Positions 48,825-58,527 of a stretch of 64,000 nucleotides of DNA are shown piece by piece. The notes below the pieces were generated by a model. That model ran no database searches and was not told the DNA's origin. It worked only from the letters and a program-made list of their open reading frames with translations. Numbering within the stretch: the stretch's first letter is position 1; each line of letters begins with the position of its first letter. Origin of the DNA: JAIOQJ01 sp963718635 (GTDB lineage Bacteria; Planctomycetota; Planctomycetia; Gemmatales; Gemmataceae); the NCBI GenBank assembly GCA_963718635.1, contig OY970367.1, forward strand, positions 682,001 through 746,000, in the 5' to 3' direction. The position numbers and the translations under genes are program-made.

Positions 48825-49439
48825 ATGGCAAAGAAATCTAATGCGAAACCGAATTTGAAGGCTCTCGCATCAACCACGCAAGGCAAGCATTATGACTTGC
48901 ATTTCGCAATGATGACGCCGTTCTATCCGGGGCATCCGAAAGCTTTCAAAGACGCCGCGGAATTGATCCTAGATGCGCAAGAATCTGTGAAACGTCACAA
49001 CGACCGCTTGATCTTCCCGGTCCTTTATCTTTACCGGCACTATTTAGAATTGCAGCTAAAGGAACTAGTGATTCTCGGCGTCAAGTGCGGCAAGTTTAAG
49101 CTTGAAGAAGTTAATGACAAAAAAAAGGGAGATCTTCGCAGGCATGACCTCGACAAACTATGGAAGCTTGTAAAGCCCTTCCTAGTTGAAAGCTACCCCA
49201 AAGATAACCGCGTTCTCTATACCGAGTTGATTGTTGACGACTTTCATCTACTTGACAAGGATGGACAGATATTGCGTTTCGATCGTGAGAAGGACACACT
49301 GAACAAGCGTCCTTACAAAGAAATTCTGCCTTGCCAAATTACACTCGCCGAGTTGCGAGAGAAGATGAGCAAGGTATTTGATCACCTTGATTCCAGCTAT
49401 GGCGGAATCCTCGATTGGTTGGATGCGGGACGTGAATAG
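48825..49439 (+). CDS. Hypothetical protein with HEPN-like helices
   Basis: 204 residues from ATG 48825, with AGAGG about 9 bases upstream. The core 'RLIFPVLYLYRHYLELQLKELVILG' followed by 'RRHDLDKLWKLVKPFL' is a pattern I have seen in small helical HEPN-like proteins of defence or phage regions, where an R...H pair binds RNA. The match is weak: the classical R-x4-6-H motif is not clear. The second half, 'LRFDREKDTLNKRPYKEILPCQITLAELREKMSKVFDHL', is charged and helical. There is no signal peptide. A hairpin terminator follows at 49540. Confidence 0.55.
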   Translation: MAKKSNAKPNLKALASTTQGKHYDLHFAMMTPFYPGHPKAFKDAAELILDAQESVKRHNDRLIFPVLYLYRHYLELQLKELVILGVKCGKFKLEEVNDKKKGDLRRHDLDKLWKLVKPFLVESYPKDNRVLYTELIVDDFHLLDKDGQILRFDREKDTLNKRPYKEILPCQITLAELREKMSKVFDHLDSSYGGILDWLDAGRE

Positions 49440-49539
49440 GCTCTATACAATGCCAGAACAAATGAAGCGAGAAATACCAAAAAGGCGAAAACCGAAGTGG
49501 TCGGCAGTCGTTTCGCAATTCTCATCTGAGATGTGAAAT

Positions 49540-49575
49540 GGCTCGCCCTCTTTTGGGCGGGAGCCTTTGTCTTGT
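49540..49575 (+). terminator. Probable terminator
   Basis: GGCTC-GCCC and GGGC-GAGCC pair with a two-base bulge and a TCTTTT loop, followed by TTTGTCTT. About 100 bases after the 48825 gene. Confidence 0.55.
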
Positions 49576-49686
49576 CGCCTCTCCGCTTGTCATGCCACAA
49601 ACAAAATGCGATCGAGCCTGCTCTCAAGCGGGCTGTGAAAGAGGTATTGATAGACGAACCAAGCATATTTGCCGAGGAGGTTTTCG

Positions 49687-49992
49687 ATGCAGATTCCAGT
49701 CGTAGTTGAGCTGCTCGTCGGCGATGGCCATCTAGCCAGAACGGGCGAACTGTTGCCGTTGAGGGCAGCCGGTGCGAGCCGGGACAAGGCGCTGTGCAAT
49801 TTAGAACAAGTCGTGCAGCAGCGGTTGCTAAGTGGAATCTCGCAGGCATCTATAAACGTCGAGAATAACAGCGACGAAAATCCTTGGATCAAATTTGCCG
49901 GGATGTTCAAGGATGAACCCATGTTTGATGAGGTGAGGCAGATCATGGCGGACAACCGAAAACGCGACGATGCCGATCCGAACTATCTATGA
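49687..49992 (+). CDS. Antitoxin-like small protein
   Basis: 101 residues from ATG 49687, with a strong GAGGAGG 6 bases upstream. The N-terminal half, 'IPVVVELLVGDGHLARTGELLPLRAAGASRDKALCNLEQVVQQRLLSG', has the HicB-like strand-strand-helix layout of antitoxins. The C-terminal half, 'PWIKFAGMFKDEPMFDEVRQIMADNRKRDDADPNYL', looks like the tail of planctomycete antitoxins that precede PIN-domain toxins. The stop overlaps an ATG (ATGA), but that frame ends after three codons, so no toxin gene follows. Either the toxin has been lost or the protein is not an antitoxin. Confidence 0.55.
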   Translation: MQIPVVVELLVGDGHLARTGELLPLRAAGASRDKALCNLEQVVQQRLLSGISQASINVENNSDENPWIKFAGMFKDEPMFDEVRQIMADNRKRDDADPNYL

Positions 49993-50119
49993 TAACTTAG
50001 GTGCTCGAACCCGAACTGGTGAAGATGATTACTTGAATGACCCCGATTTCGTTTCGATCCTGCATTGGTCGGGTTCGTGACATGAGTTAGCCGGACGCGT
50101 GCGTTTTGAGATTCCGCAT

Positions 50120-50470
50120 TCCTCAGATTTGACCGCATTAAAATGCCGGCACGAGCCTGAAGCGCTAGCGAAGAACGACCAAAATCTTCACTGGCGATTC
50201 AGGCTGGTGTGTTTCTTCGCCGGCGCTTCAGGCTTGTATTTTCTTCGCTGGCGCTTTTTAAAGTTGCGCGGTACCAAGGGCTTCGAGGGTATTGAGAGCC
50301 CAAAGCGCAAGCAAGGGAAGGCGTTAGAAAAAAATAGGCCTTCCCTTGCTTGCGCTTTGGGCTCTTATTGACCCACTAAATTCGTCGTGATTCCGCTAGC
50401 GCACAACTTCAAAACTGGCGCTTCAGGCTTGTGTGTTTCTTCGCTGGCGCTTCAGGCTTGTGACTATTTC
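50120..50470. repeat. Tandem GGCGCTTCAGGCTTGT repeats
   Basis: Four or more near copies of TTCTTCGCTGGCGCTTCAGGCTTGT at 50200-50262 and 50418-50462, with inverted relatives (AGCCTGAAGCGCTAGCGAAGAA) at 50153. The region carries no gene. Confidence 0.7.
50295..50365. repeat. Perfect 28-bp hairpin
   Basis: AGAGCCCAAAGCGCAAGCAA with GGGAAGGC pairs perfectly with the complementary strand of the following half, loop about 15 bases and A-rich. It lies inside the tandem-repeat area with no gene beside it. Confidence 0.85.
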
Positions 50471-50604
50471 AACGCCGCATGAGACTGAGGCGCTATGACG
50501 TTTCAAGTTTCAGGAATACGCAACTTCAAAGCGCAAGCCGACGGCACGATTTTCATTTTGAGCGCCCCTAAGCTGGTATGTGGACGATTTGCCGTGGCGC
50601 GTAA

Positions 50605-50735
50605 TATCACGTCAGGCGCGATGGCGAGCCGAACAGCGTAAGCTGCCGGGTTCCGTCATTACCCGATTGCTTACTTTACGCAGTTCGGCTCGCTTTTTAA
50701 CTCGCCGCAGGCGAGCCGAAACTGCGTAAGCGACA
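50605..50735. repeat. Inverted GCGAGCCGAACTGCGTAAG repeats after ligA
   Basis: Three related blocks: GCGAGCCGAACAGCGTAAGC, GCTTACTTTACGCAGTTCGGCTCGC and GGCGAGCCGAAACTGCGTAAGC. The last two can pair as a long hairpin a few bases beyond the ligA stop (minus strand, 50738), and may terminate its transcript. Confidence 0.75.
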
Positions 50736-50737
50736 AA

Positions 50738-52760
50738 TTACGGCTGTTTCCCAATCAACTCATCGAATTCGCTTTCGGTTAGAACTTTGATCCCCAGTTC
50801 TTTCGCTTTGTCGAGTTTGCTCCCTGCTTTTTCGCCGGCCACAATGTAATCGGTCTTCTTCGAAACGCTGCCGGCAGGCTTGCCGCCGAGGTCGCGAATC
50901 AACGCTTCGATCTCATCGCGGCCATAGCGGGTGAGCGATCCGGTGACGACGATTGACTTTCCCAATAATGATTGGGCTGACTCTTTCGCCGCGACCGCCT
51001 TTTTCGGCTGGTCCATTTTGACGCCGTGCGTTTTCAGTTCATCAATTAATTCTTTTCCCAGTTCGGAATGAAACCATTCGTGAATACTGCCGGCTCGTTC
51101 CGGCCCGATGCCTTCGATCTCGGCCAATCGTTCTTCTGAAGCGGCGCGCAATGCCTCCATCGAGCCGAACTCTTTGGCCAAGGTGTCGGCCATGCTGTCG
51201 GCCACCATTTCGATGCCGAGGCCCGACAGCAGCCGAGCGAAGCCACGGCCCTTGCTCGCTTCGATTTGTTCGAGCAAGTTCTCCGCCGACTTTTTGCCCA
51301 TCCGCTCGAGATCGGTGAGCTGAGCTTCGGTCAATTCATAGAGATTGGCGATTCCGCGCAGCAATCCCTTATCGACAAGCTGATCCACCAGGGCTTTGCC
51401 AAGGCCTTCGATATCCATGGCGGAACGACGAGCGAATTGAAGAATTTGACGTTTCAATTGGCCGCCGCACTTCGATCGCGGCGCGGTGCAGACGACGAAA
51501 GGGCTTCCCTCCTCCTGGCTGGTGGCCGACCCGCATATCGGGCACTGCTTGGGAAAATGGAAGGCTTTCTCGCTCCCCGTTCGCGAAGCTGTCTCAACGC
51601 GGACAACTTGGGGAATAATCTCGCCGGCTTTCTCCACGACGACCATGTCGCCGACGCGAATATCTTTGTCCTTGATGTTGTCGGCATTGTGCAGCGTGGC
51701 CTTGCTTACCGTGGTTCCCGCGAGACGAACCGGCGGCTCGAACCAGGCGACAGGGGTGAGTTTGCCGGTTCTTCCGACTTGCACTTCGATGCGCCCCACC
51801 TTCGTCAAAGCCTGCTCGGCGGCAAACTTGTACGCTCGCGCCCAACGCGGAAATTTGCTCGTATAGCCAAGCCGTTCGCGCTGGGCGTAGTCATCGACCT
51901 TAACGACCATGCCGTCAGTTTCGTAAGGCAGCTCGTGCCTTTTTTCCGACCACGAATGGCAGAAAGCGATCACCTCATCGACATTCGCGCAGACTTGGGT
52001 GTGGGGGTTGACCGGGAAGCCGAACTGTTTCAACGTCTGCAAGCATTCTTGATGCGAAGCGATTGCGACTCCTTCAACGGCGCCTAGGGCGTAAGCAAAG
52101 AAGGAGAGCTTGCGTTTAGCGCAGATCTTCGGGTCGAGCAGCTTGAGCGTGCCTGCCGTCAGGTTGCGCGGGTTTTCGTAGGGCTTGTCGCCCTGCTCCG
52201 TCCGCTCGCGATTGATGCGCACGAGCTCCGAACGGTTCATGTAGACTTCGCCGCGAACCTCAAAGAGTGCTGGAGGCTTTGGAGTTCGCAAGGCGAGTGG
52301 AATTTCGCTGATCGTCCGCAAGTTATGGGTTACATCGTCGCCCTGTTCGCCGTCGCCGCGCATGGCGCCGACGGCCAATTGCCCTTTTTCATAGGCGAGC
52401 GACATGGCAACGCCATCGATCTTCAGTTCGACGACATAAGTTATCGCCTCGCCGCCGAGCAACTTTCGACTCGTTCGATCAAATTCGCGCAGCTTCGCCT
52501 TCGGAATAGGTGTTGTCGATCGAAAGCATCGGCACGCGATGAGAGACGCTGGAAAACTCGTCAATCGGCTCGCCGCCGACGCGTTGCGTGGGGCTATCGG
52601 CTGTCACGAGCTCCGGATGTTTGGCTTCAATCTCTTTCAGTTCGTCGAGCAGCCGGTCGAACTCGCGGTCAGAAATCTCGGGTGTGGCATCAACATAATA
52701 TTTGGCATTATGATAATCAATTAGCGTGCGCAGTTCGGCGGCTCGAGCGGCAGGTTTCAT
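50738..52760 (-). CDS. ligA: NAD-dependent DNA ligase (frameshift near the start)
   Basis: About 673 residues, the normal length, after removing one base near 52492. ATG 52760 begins 'MKPAARAAELRTLIDYHNAKYYV' and continues through the Ia domain that binds NMN ('EISDREFDRLLDELKEIE'). The break lies after 'NTYSEGE'; the next frame continues 'LREFDRTSRKLLGGE'. The adenylation motif with the AMP-bound Lys is 'VELKIDGVAMSLAYEKG'. An OB-fold, a four-Cys zinc finger ('CPICGS...CTAPRSKCGGQLKRQ'), helix-hairpin-helix repeats ('LGIEMVADSMADTLAKEFG') and a C-terminal BRCT ('GKSIVVTGSLTRYGRDEIE') follow. It seals nicks in replication. Essential in most bacteria, so the break is almost surely an assembly error. 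Confidence 0.96.
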
Positions 52761-52867
52761 CTTTTCTTTCCCGAGAACTGTGAATCGAGCAACCGGGTGA
52801 TTTTCTCGATTCGCCTTCTCGGCATCAAGAGGAGTCCTTGCAGGGAGGAAGCGGAACAAGAAGAGAC

Positions 52868-52887
52868 GACAAAAAAATATGGGACAA
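52868..52887 (+). repeat. Dispersed 20-mer ending ATATGGGACAA, copy 2
   Basis: Identical to 9894-9913. It lies about 110 bases upstream of ligA, inverted relative to that gene. Confidence 0.7.
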
Positions 52888-52913
52888 CAAATAAGAGTGA
52901 ATAAAGGCAATTG

Positions 52914-52989
52914 ACTACGGATAACACCGATTAAGCTACGCGTTTATAAGATTTGGTTTTCATCCGTTGCATCCGTGTTATCCGTGGTT
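52914..52989. repeat. Dispersed repeat family D, copy 2
   Basis: ACTACGGATAACACCGATTAA on the left; GCATCCGTGTTATCCGTGGT on the right. Related to 12281-12408. It sits between divergent ligA and the 53088 gene. Confidence 0.75.
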
Positions 52990-53087
52990 AATTTCTTATT
53001 GCATCCATCTTCCTTGTCGGATTTCATTTTTCGAGAACGCAGTGCCCACATTTATGAAACCTTCTCACCCTCCGATAAGGTAAGATC

Positions 53088-54866
53088 ATGGAGATGAAGT
53101 TGGCTACGACCTGGAGATCTCTCATGCGTTTGGCGCCGCTCCCGTTGTTGCTCATGCTGCTGGCTGGGCCGCTTCACGCCGCTGTAAGTCCCGACCCGCT
53201 TCGTTTCATTACTGATAAAGCCGATCTCGTCATCAAGATTGAAAATCCGCGGAAGCTGATTGAGACGTTCCGCTCCCTGGAAGCGTTCAAACAAGCGGAA
53301 CAACTCGAAGGCATTCGCCAGTTCCTCGATTCGGCTCCAGCGCGACGGTTCTTCGAGTTCATTGCTTATTACGAACGCGACTTGGGCACTGCCTGGCCGG
53401 AACTGCTCAACAAGCTGGCTGGCGGCGGTATCGCCATCGGCGCCAAGATCAAAGATGGCGTTGACGATCCCGTGCTTTTCGTCATTCAAGGAACCGATGA
53501 AGCAATGCTGGCTAAATTCCTTGAGCGCGCCAGCGATCTTCTTGAACAGGAGCTGAGCCGCTCGGAATCGAAAGATAAGCTGACGAAGGACAGATATCAA
53601 ACCTTTGACACGCTGCACTTTGGCAAGGATCTCCATCTTTGCCGTGTCGGCTCGGCGTTGCTCTTCGCCAACAAACTCGAAGCGTTGCACGCCGGTCTCG
53701 ATCAGCATCTCGAAAATAGTTCGCGAGGCGGCAAGCCAGCGAAGAACATGCTCAATTCACCCAATCTGGCCGAGACGCGCAAGATCTTGCCGCCCAATCC
53801 GCAGGCCTGGCTATGGTACGGCTTTAACTATCTGAAGAATCAACCTAAAGCGAAGGATGTCTTAACCACGCCCCGGAACGACACAATCCTGACATTCCTC
53901 TTCGCCGGGTATCTCGATGTCGTTCGCCGGTCAGAATTCATGGCGGCTGGGCTCTATGAAAAGAAAGACGGCTATGCACTGAGCATTCGCATGCCGGCCG
54001 GACGCGAGGGGATGGCGGAGGATGTTGAACTTCACTTGCCGCGCGATTCAAAGGCGACTTACACCTTTCCCTTATTGGTGCCAAAGGGTGTAATCTTTTG
54101 CCATAGCTTCTATCTCGATCTCGGAACCTTGTGGGCCAAGCGCGACAAGATCATGGCGGCGAAAAATGCCAAAGACTTCGAAAAAGGGGTGAAAGACGGG
54201 AGCCGTTTTCTGCCAGGCGCTTCAATCGACAAACTGCTGATGCAGAGCGGCGTCTATCACCGCATCGTCGTGGCCAATGCAATCAAGCCAGCATACACGG
54301 TCGAGCCTTCGGTGAAACTGCCGGCATTCGCCGTTGTTGATTCAATGCGCGATCCCGCTTTCGGCAAATCGGCCGAGGCTCTCATCCGCAGCGGCGCTTT
54401 CCTAGCCAGCACGCAAGTTGATCTCAAACTATTTGAAGAGAAGTATGGCGAGACTTCCATCTTTGGCTACCGCTTTCCCGAAGGCGGAAAGTTTCCCGAT
54501 GATCCGCAGAACATCCGCTTCAATTTTGTGCCGACCTTCGCGATCGTGCAGGATCAGTTCATCGCCGCTTCCAACACCCAACTTTGTAAGGAATTAATCG
54601 ATATTATTCGTAAGGAAGATCGGACAAAGATTGTGACGCAAAACATGCGCATGCAATTCGATGCTAAAGGCGGCGCTGCTTTTCTCAACGCGGCCCCGGA
54701 AGCCCTGCTGACGCAAACAATTCTGAGCCAGGCAGTGCCCGAAGCAGAAGCCAAGCGACAAGTTGAGCAATTCCTGAAGTACATCAACGGCCTCGGACTT
54801 TTAAGTTTGCAGGCCGACTATGGCGCGAGCGAATTCCGCTTTGACATCGAATGGAAGCGCCGATAA
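53088..54866 (+). CDS. Exported planctomycete protein of unknown function
   Basis: 592 residues; AAGG lies 7 bases upstream of ATG 53088, though ATG 53094 is also possible. A signal peptide ('LMRLAPLPLLLMLLAGPLHAAVS') ends near residue 32. The mature protein is mixed alpha/beta, with 'LRFITDKADLVIKIENPRKLIETFRSL' near the start and 'GLLSLQADYGASEFRFDIEWKRR' at the end. No catalytic motif is visible. The DUF1800 gene begins 27 bases after its stop, and a DUF1501 gene follows a little later, so it probably belongs to the same exported set. It resembles the 17331 gene in design. Confidence 0.75.
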   Translation: MEMKLATTWRSLMRLAPLPLLLMLLAGPLHAAVSPDPLRFITDKADLVIKIENPRKLIETFRSLEAFKQAEQLEGIRQFLDSAPARRFFEFIAYYERDLGTAWPELLNKLAGGGIAIGAKIKDGVDDPVLFVIQGTDEAMLAKFLERASDLLEQELSRSESKDKLTKDRYQTFDTLHFGKDLHLCRVGSALLFANKLEALHAGLDQHLENSSRGGKPAKNMLNSPNLAETRKILPPNPQAWLWYGFNYLKNQPKAKDVLTTPRNDTILTFLFAGYLDVVRRSEFMAAGLYEKKDGYALSIRMPAGREGMAEDVELHLPRDSKATYTFPLLVPKGVIFCHSFYLDLGTLWAKRDKIMAAKNAKDFEKGVKDGSRFLPGASIDKLLMQSGVYHRIVVANAIKPAYTVEPSVKLPAFAVVDSMRDPAFGKSAEALIRSGAFLASTQVDLKLFEEKYGETSIFGYRFPEGGKFPDDPQNIRFNFVPTFAIVQDQFIAASNTQLCKELIDIIRKEDRTKIVTQNMRMQFDAKGGAAFLNAAPEALLTQTILSQAVPEAEAKRQVEQFLKYINGLGLLSLQADYGASEFRFDIEWKRR

Positions 54867-54893
54867 CTCACCATCGCCCATCAGAGACTAGCC

Positions 54894-56293
54894 ATGAAGA
54901 TTGACCCTCGCTGGGCCTGGGAGGCCTATTCTCCTACCGCCGATAACCCATGGACGGCACAAAGAGTCGGGCACCTCTATCGTCGCGCCGCCTTCGGCGC
55001 TAACTGGGAACAGTTGCAAAAGGGCGTTGAATTAGGCCCCGAAAAACTGGTCGATCTGCTTCTAAAAGGCACGGAGGGCGGCGACGCTTTCGAAAAGGAG
55101 ACGCTGCGCTGGGGCGCCACGATAGGCCGTGTCAACAACGCGCCGCAAGCATCCGAGTGGTGGATCTATCGGATGCTTTACACGCCGCATCCGCTTCGCG
55201 AAAAGTTGACGCTCTTTTGGCACAATCACTTTGCCACCAGCAATGCCAAAGTGCTCAATGTCGGTTACATGATGGGCCAGCACGAACTGCTCTATCGTCA
55301 TGCGCTCGGTAATTTCGCCGATCTCTTACAGGGGATTTCTAAAGACCCGGCCATGCTCATCTGGCTCGACACCATTCAGAGCAAGAAGGGAATGCCGAAC
55401 GAGAATTATGCACGAGAGTTGATGGAACTCTTCTCGCTTGGCATCGGCCATTATTCCGAGACCGACATCCGCGAGGCGGCGAGAGCGTTCACGGGCTGGG
55501 AACTCAAAGGCGGCAAATTTTACGAGAATGCGGCTCAGCATGATGATGGCGAGAAGAGCGTTCTCGGGCAAAAGGGAAAATGGAAGGGTGAAGATGTCGT
55601 CCGTATTTGCTTGGAGCAAAAAGCATGTGCGTCGTTCATTGCAAGGAAGTTGTTTCGCTTCTTTGTGAGTGAAACAATCGAGCCCACTGAAGATTTGATC
55701 GAGCCGCTCGCGGAGAAGTTCGCCAAAGATTACAACATTGCCTTGCTCGTCGAGAAGATCCTGCGCTCGAATCTCTTCTTTTCGGAACAGGCTTATCGCA
55801 CCCGGATCAAAGGACCGGTCGATTTTGTGCTTGGCATAGTTCACGCGTTGGAAGCGCGTGTCGGTGTGAGCAATCTGGCGCAGAGCGCTGGAAACGCTCG
55901 GCCAAAATGTTTTCAATCCGCCGTCCGTCAAAGGCTGGGACGGCGGCCAAGTCTGGCTTAATGGCCAGACGCTGCTGACACGGCAGAACCTTGCGTTGAC
56001 GATTTGCGAGACGCGCAAGAAGGAAAAAGAGACCGATCGCGACTCTTCGCCCTTGCCAATCCTGCTCGTCAATCGACACGGCAAGACCGACGGCGCGTGC
56101 AGTTGATTTCTTTCTGCAACTGTTCCTACAAGGAGATGTAACGCCCGAAACGCGATTGAAGCTGACCGACTACGCCAAACGAGCGAGAGAGCAAAGTTAC
56201 CCCGCCTATTGGAGCGAACAACGAAAAGCAGAACACCTAGTAACCAGCATCTGCCACCTGGTGCTGACGCAGCCGGAGTATCAGCTGGATTAG
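54894..56293 (+). CDS. DUF1800 protein (two frameshifts)
   Basis: About 465 residues after removing two extra bases. ATG 54894. Family landmarks: 'GHLYRRAAFGANWEQLQKGV' near residue 25, 'WWIYRMLYTPHPLREKLTLFWHNHFATSN' near 90, 'ISKDPAMLIWLDTIQSKKGMPNENYARELMELFSLGIGHYSETDIREAARAFTGWEL', the most typical block. The first break is near 55885 (after 'VSNLAQ', next frame 'ALETLGQNVFNPPSVKGWDGG'), the second near 56090 (next frame 'ARAVDFFLQLFLQGDVTPE'). The conserved end 'HLVLTQPEYQLD' closes it at 56293. DUF1800 and DUF1501 genes are usual partners and are thought to act outside the cytoplasm; the reaction is not known. Confidence 0.9.
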
Positions 56294-56326
56294 CGAGGGC
56301 GCGGGATTAATTAAGTTTCGCATCTG

Positions 56327-56563
56327 GGCTCGCCCCCACCCCGCTTGTCGGGGTGGAGCGCGGGTTCGTAGCCAGACAGGGTCTTTCTGTTTTGGCTTCG
56401 CCCCCACCCCGCTTGTCGGGGTGGAGCGTGGGTTCATAAACCCGCAATCTGAACATGAACCCGCGCTCCACCCCGACAAGCGGGGTGGGGGCAAGCGCTC
56501 CGCATTCTGCGTTTCTGGCTACGAACTTGCGCTCCACCCCGACAAGCGGGGTGGAGGCGAAGT
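56327..56563. repeat. Four-unit palindromic repeat array (family E)
   Basis: Units near 56327, 56394, 56455 and 56518. The first two read CGCCCCCACCCCGCTTGTCGGGGTGGAGCG; the last two are the reverse complement. Each unit has an internal CACCCCGCTTGTCGGGGTG hairpin. Spacers are 20-25 bases and differ. Confidence 0.85.
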
Positions 56564-56677
56564 CAACGCGGCCAACTGCGGACTTTGATGACAGCGATAT
56601 CCCATGCAACGCTTTGGTATATTGATGACGGGGAGCCGAATGTAAGTAGTGCTTCGTATGAGGGAGTATCAACGTAG

Positions 56678-56914
56678 ATGAAACTGTCCGCCGAAAGAAT
56701 GTTGCAGCATTATTTTTCCGGTTACACGACCCCAGATGGACTTCTTCTCGATGTGTTAAGCCAAACCAGCAAGCGAGAGGTACTGAACGCCATTGCCCTT
56801 TTTCCTCCCGATATGCTTCGCCAACTCGAGAGGTTTGTCGGCTACTATACACGGAAGACGAAGATTTTTAACGGCCCTCGTCCCAATGCACGTACCCTAC
56901 GCTTTGTTAAGTAG
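56678..56914 (+). CDS. Small conserved planctomycete protein
   Basis: 78 residues from ATG 56678. The middle 'VLSQTSKREVLNAIALFPPDMLRQLERFVGYYTRKTKIFNGPRPNARTLRFVK' is typical of short planctomycete proteins ending in 'FNGPRP...VRFVKEW', here by recollection only. It is helical and basic at the end. No signal peptide. It lies between the DUF1800 and DUF1501 genes on the same strand but after the repeat array. Function unknown. Confidence 0.6.
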   Translation: MKLSAERMLQHYFSGYTTPDGLLLDVLSQTSKREVLNAIALFPPDMLRQLERFVGYYTRKTKIFNGPRPNARTLRFVK

Positions 56915-57130
56915 TGGTTCGCCGAGCACAACGAAAATGGCTATGCGTCGCAGCCTCGACAACCTGCTGTCGGTCCGCAACGGAAACGATCTAAGTCGGC
57001 GGTCGAATGAGCGAGGCCAAAGGTTTGCGGCCCGCAAGCCGACTAACCGTATACCGAAGAAGGTCGCGGAGACGCAAGAAGCAAAGAGCAATCGATCACT
57101 ATAATTTCGAAATTCAGCCGAGGCAGTGCA

Positions 57131-58363
57131 ATGAATAATCGTCGCGACTTTCTGAAATCCACTTCGCTCCTCAGCGCTGGCGCCCTCGTGCCGAGCTTCT
57201 TAGCTCGCACTGCGTTGGCGGCTCCGAATGCGAGCTTGAGCGGCGCCAAAGATACTATCCTCGTCGTTGTCCAGCTTACGGGCGGCAACGATGGCCTGAA
57301 CACGGTCATTCCATTCAAGAACGATCTCTACGCCAAGTATCGGCCTACGTTGAAAGTGCCCGCCGATCGCGTAAAGAAGATCGACGATTCGTTCGGCTTG
57401 CATCCAGCGCTTGAAGGCTTTGCCGGGCTGCTGGAAGACAAGGCTTTGTGCGTGGTGCAAGGGGTCGGCTATCCGAACCCCAGCCAGTCGCACTTTCGTT
57501 CAATGGACATCTGGCAAGCGGCCAGCACAAAGGAAACGCTGAACGAGGGCTGGATCGGCAAGGCCTTGAAGTCGATCAATGCGCCGGCCTTCCACGTGCC
57601 TAATCAAAATGAGACTGCACCGCTTGCTCTTACCGGCGCGCCCGCTCGCATTCCGAGCATCACCTCAATCGAAGACTTCCAACTGAAAATGACGGCCGCC
57701 AACGGCCTCGACAAGAAGGAACAAAAGCGCGTTATCGAGTCCTCGGCCCAGACGAGCGACAAGCCTAGCCTCCTCGACTTTGTCAGCAAGACGGCTCTAA
57801 ACACCTATGCCTCCAGCCAAAAGCTGCAGGACATTGGCAAAAACTATCAGCCGAAATCGCCCTATCCGAATAACAACGCCTTGGCGGGCCGACTGAAACT
57901 GTGCACTCAATTGATCGATGCCGGGCTTGGCGCTCGCATCTTCTATGTCTCGATTGATGGCTTCGATACGCACGCGAACCAAGGCGGCGCGCAAGGCACA
58001 CATGCGAACTTGCTGGGCCAAATATCGAGCGCCATCACTGCCTTTTACAAGGATCTGGTCGCACGCGGCCATAAGGATCGCCTGCTGGTGATGACCTTCT
58101 CCGAGTTCGGCCGACGGGCTAAAGAGAATGGAAGCAAAGGCACCGATCACGGCTCCGGCGCGCCGATGTTCCTTATTGGAAACAAGGTGAAGCCAGGCCT
58201 TGTCGGTGCGCACCCTGATATGGGTAAGCTCGACATGGGCAATCTCGTGCATACGCTCGACTTCCGCAGCGTTTACTCGGCAGTTCTCGATCAATGGCTT
58301 GGCGTCAAAAGTCGAGAGGTTCTCGACGGAGAATTCAAAGCCGCCGACGTCTTTGCCGGTTAG
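57131..58363 (+). CDS. DUF1501 protein, copy 3
   Basis: 410 residues, intact, from ATG 57131 with CGAGG upstream. A twin-arginine signal, 'MNNRRDFLKSTSLLSAGALVPSFLARTALA', starts it. Family motifs: 'ILVVVQLTGGNDGLNTVIPF' near residue 45, 'YVSIDGFDTHANQG' near 275, 'LLVMTFSEFGRRAKENGSKGTDHGSGAPMFLIG' near 320. The GGNDGLNT form belongs to the DUF1501 subtype that pairs with DUF1800 (54894 here), unlike the GGPSH form of copies 1 and 2. Both should be exported. The activity is not established; the fold suggests a phosphatase or sulphatase superfamily. Confidence 0.92.
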   Translation: MNNRRDFLKSTSLLSAGALVPSFLARTALAAPNASLSGAKDTILVVVQLTGGNDGLNTVIPFKNDLYAKYRPTLKVPADRVKKIDDSFGLHPALEGFAGLLEDKALCVVQGVGYPNPSQSHFRSMDIWQAASTKETLNEGWIGKALKSINAPAFHVPNQNETAPLALTGAPARIPSITSIEDFQLKMTAANGLDKKEQKRVIESSAQTSDKPSLLDFVSKTALNTYASSQKLQDIGKNYQPKSPYPNNNALAGRLKLCTQLIDAGLGARIFYVSIDGFDTHANQGGAQGTHANLLGQISSAITAFYKDLVARGHKDRLLVMTFSEFGRRAKENGSKGTDHGSGAPMFLIGNKVKPGLVGAHPDMGKLDMGNLVHTLDFRSVYSAVLDQWLGVKSREVLDGEFKAADVFAG

Positions 58364-58527
58364 TTACGCGGCTAGGTTACTGGCATAGGACGCCTGTCAC
58401 GAGGTCGCTTTCTTAGTTCGAGTCGCTCCGGGTTTTTGCATGACCGAGCAAGAGCAACTGAGACAGTTCTCCGTCTGAATCCGGAAAGTGTTGGTGGCGC
58501 GTCTTATACAGCAACAGGACATCTCAA

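Noticed and set aside
48825..49439. Firm assignment as a HEPN ribonuclease
   Set aside because: The expected R-x4-6-H motif is not clearly present, so only a HEPN-like description is kept.
56327..56563. Possible CRISPR array: regularly spaced 30-base units
   Set aside because: Only four units, in mixed orientation, each a strong palindrome, with short spacers of similar GC content and no cas genes. It is a palindromic repeat cluster.
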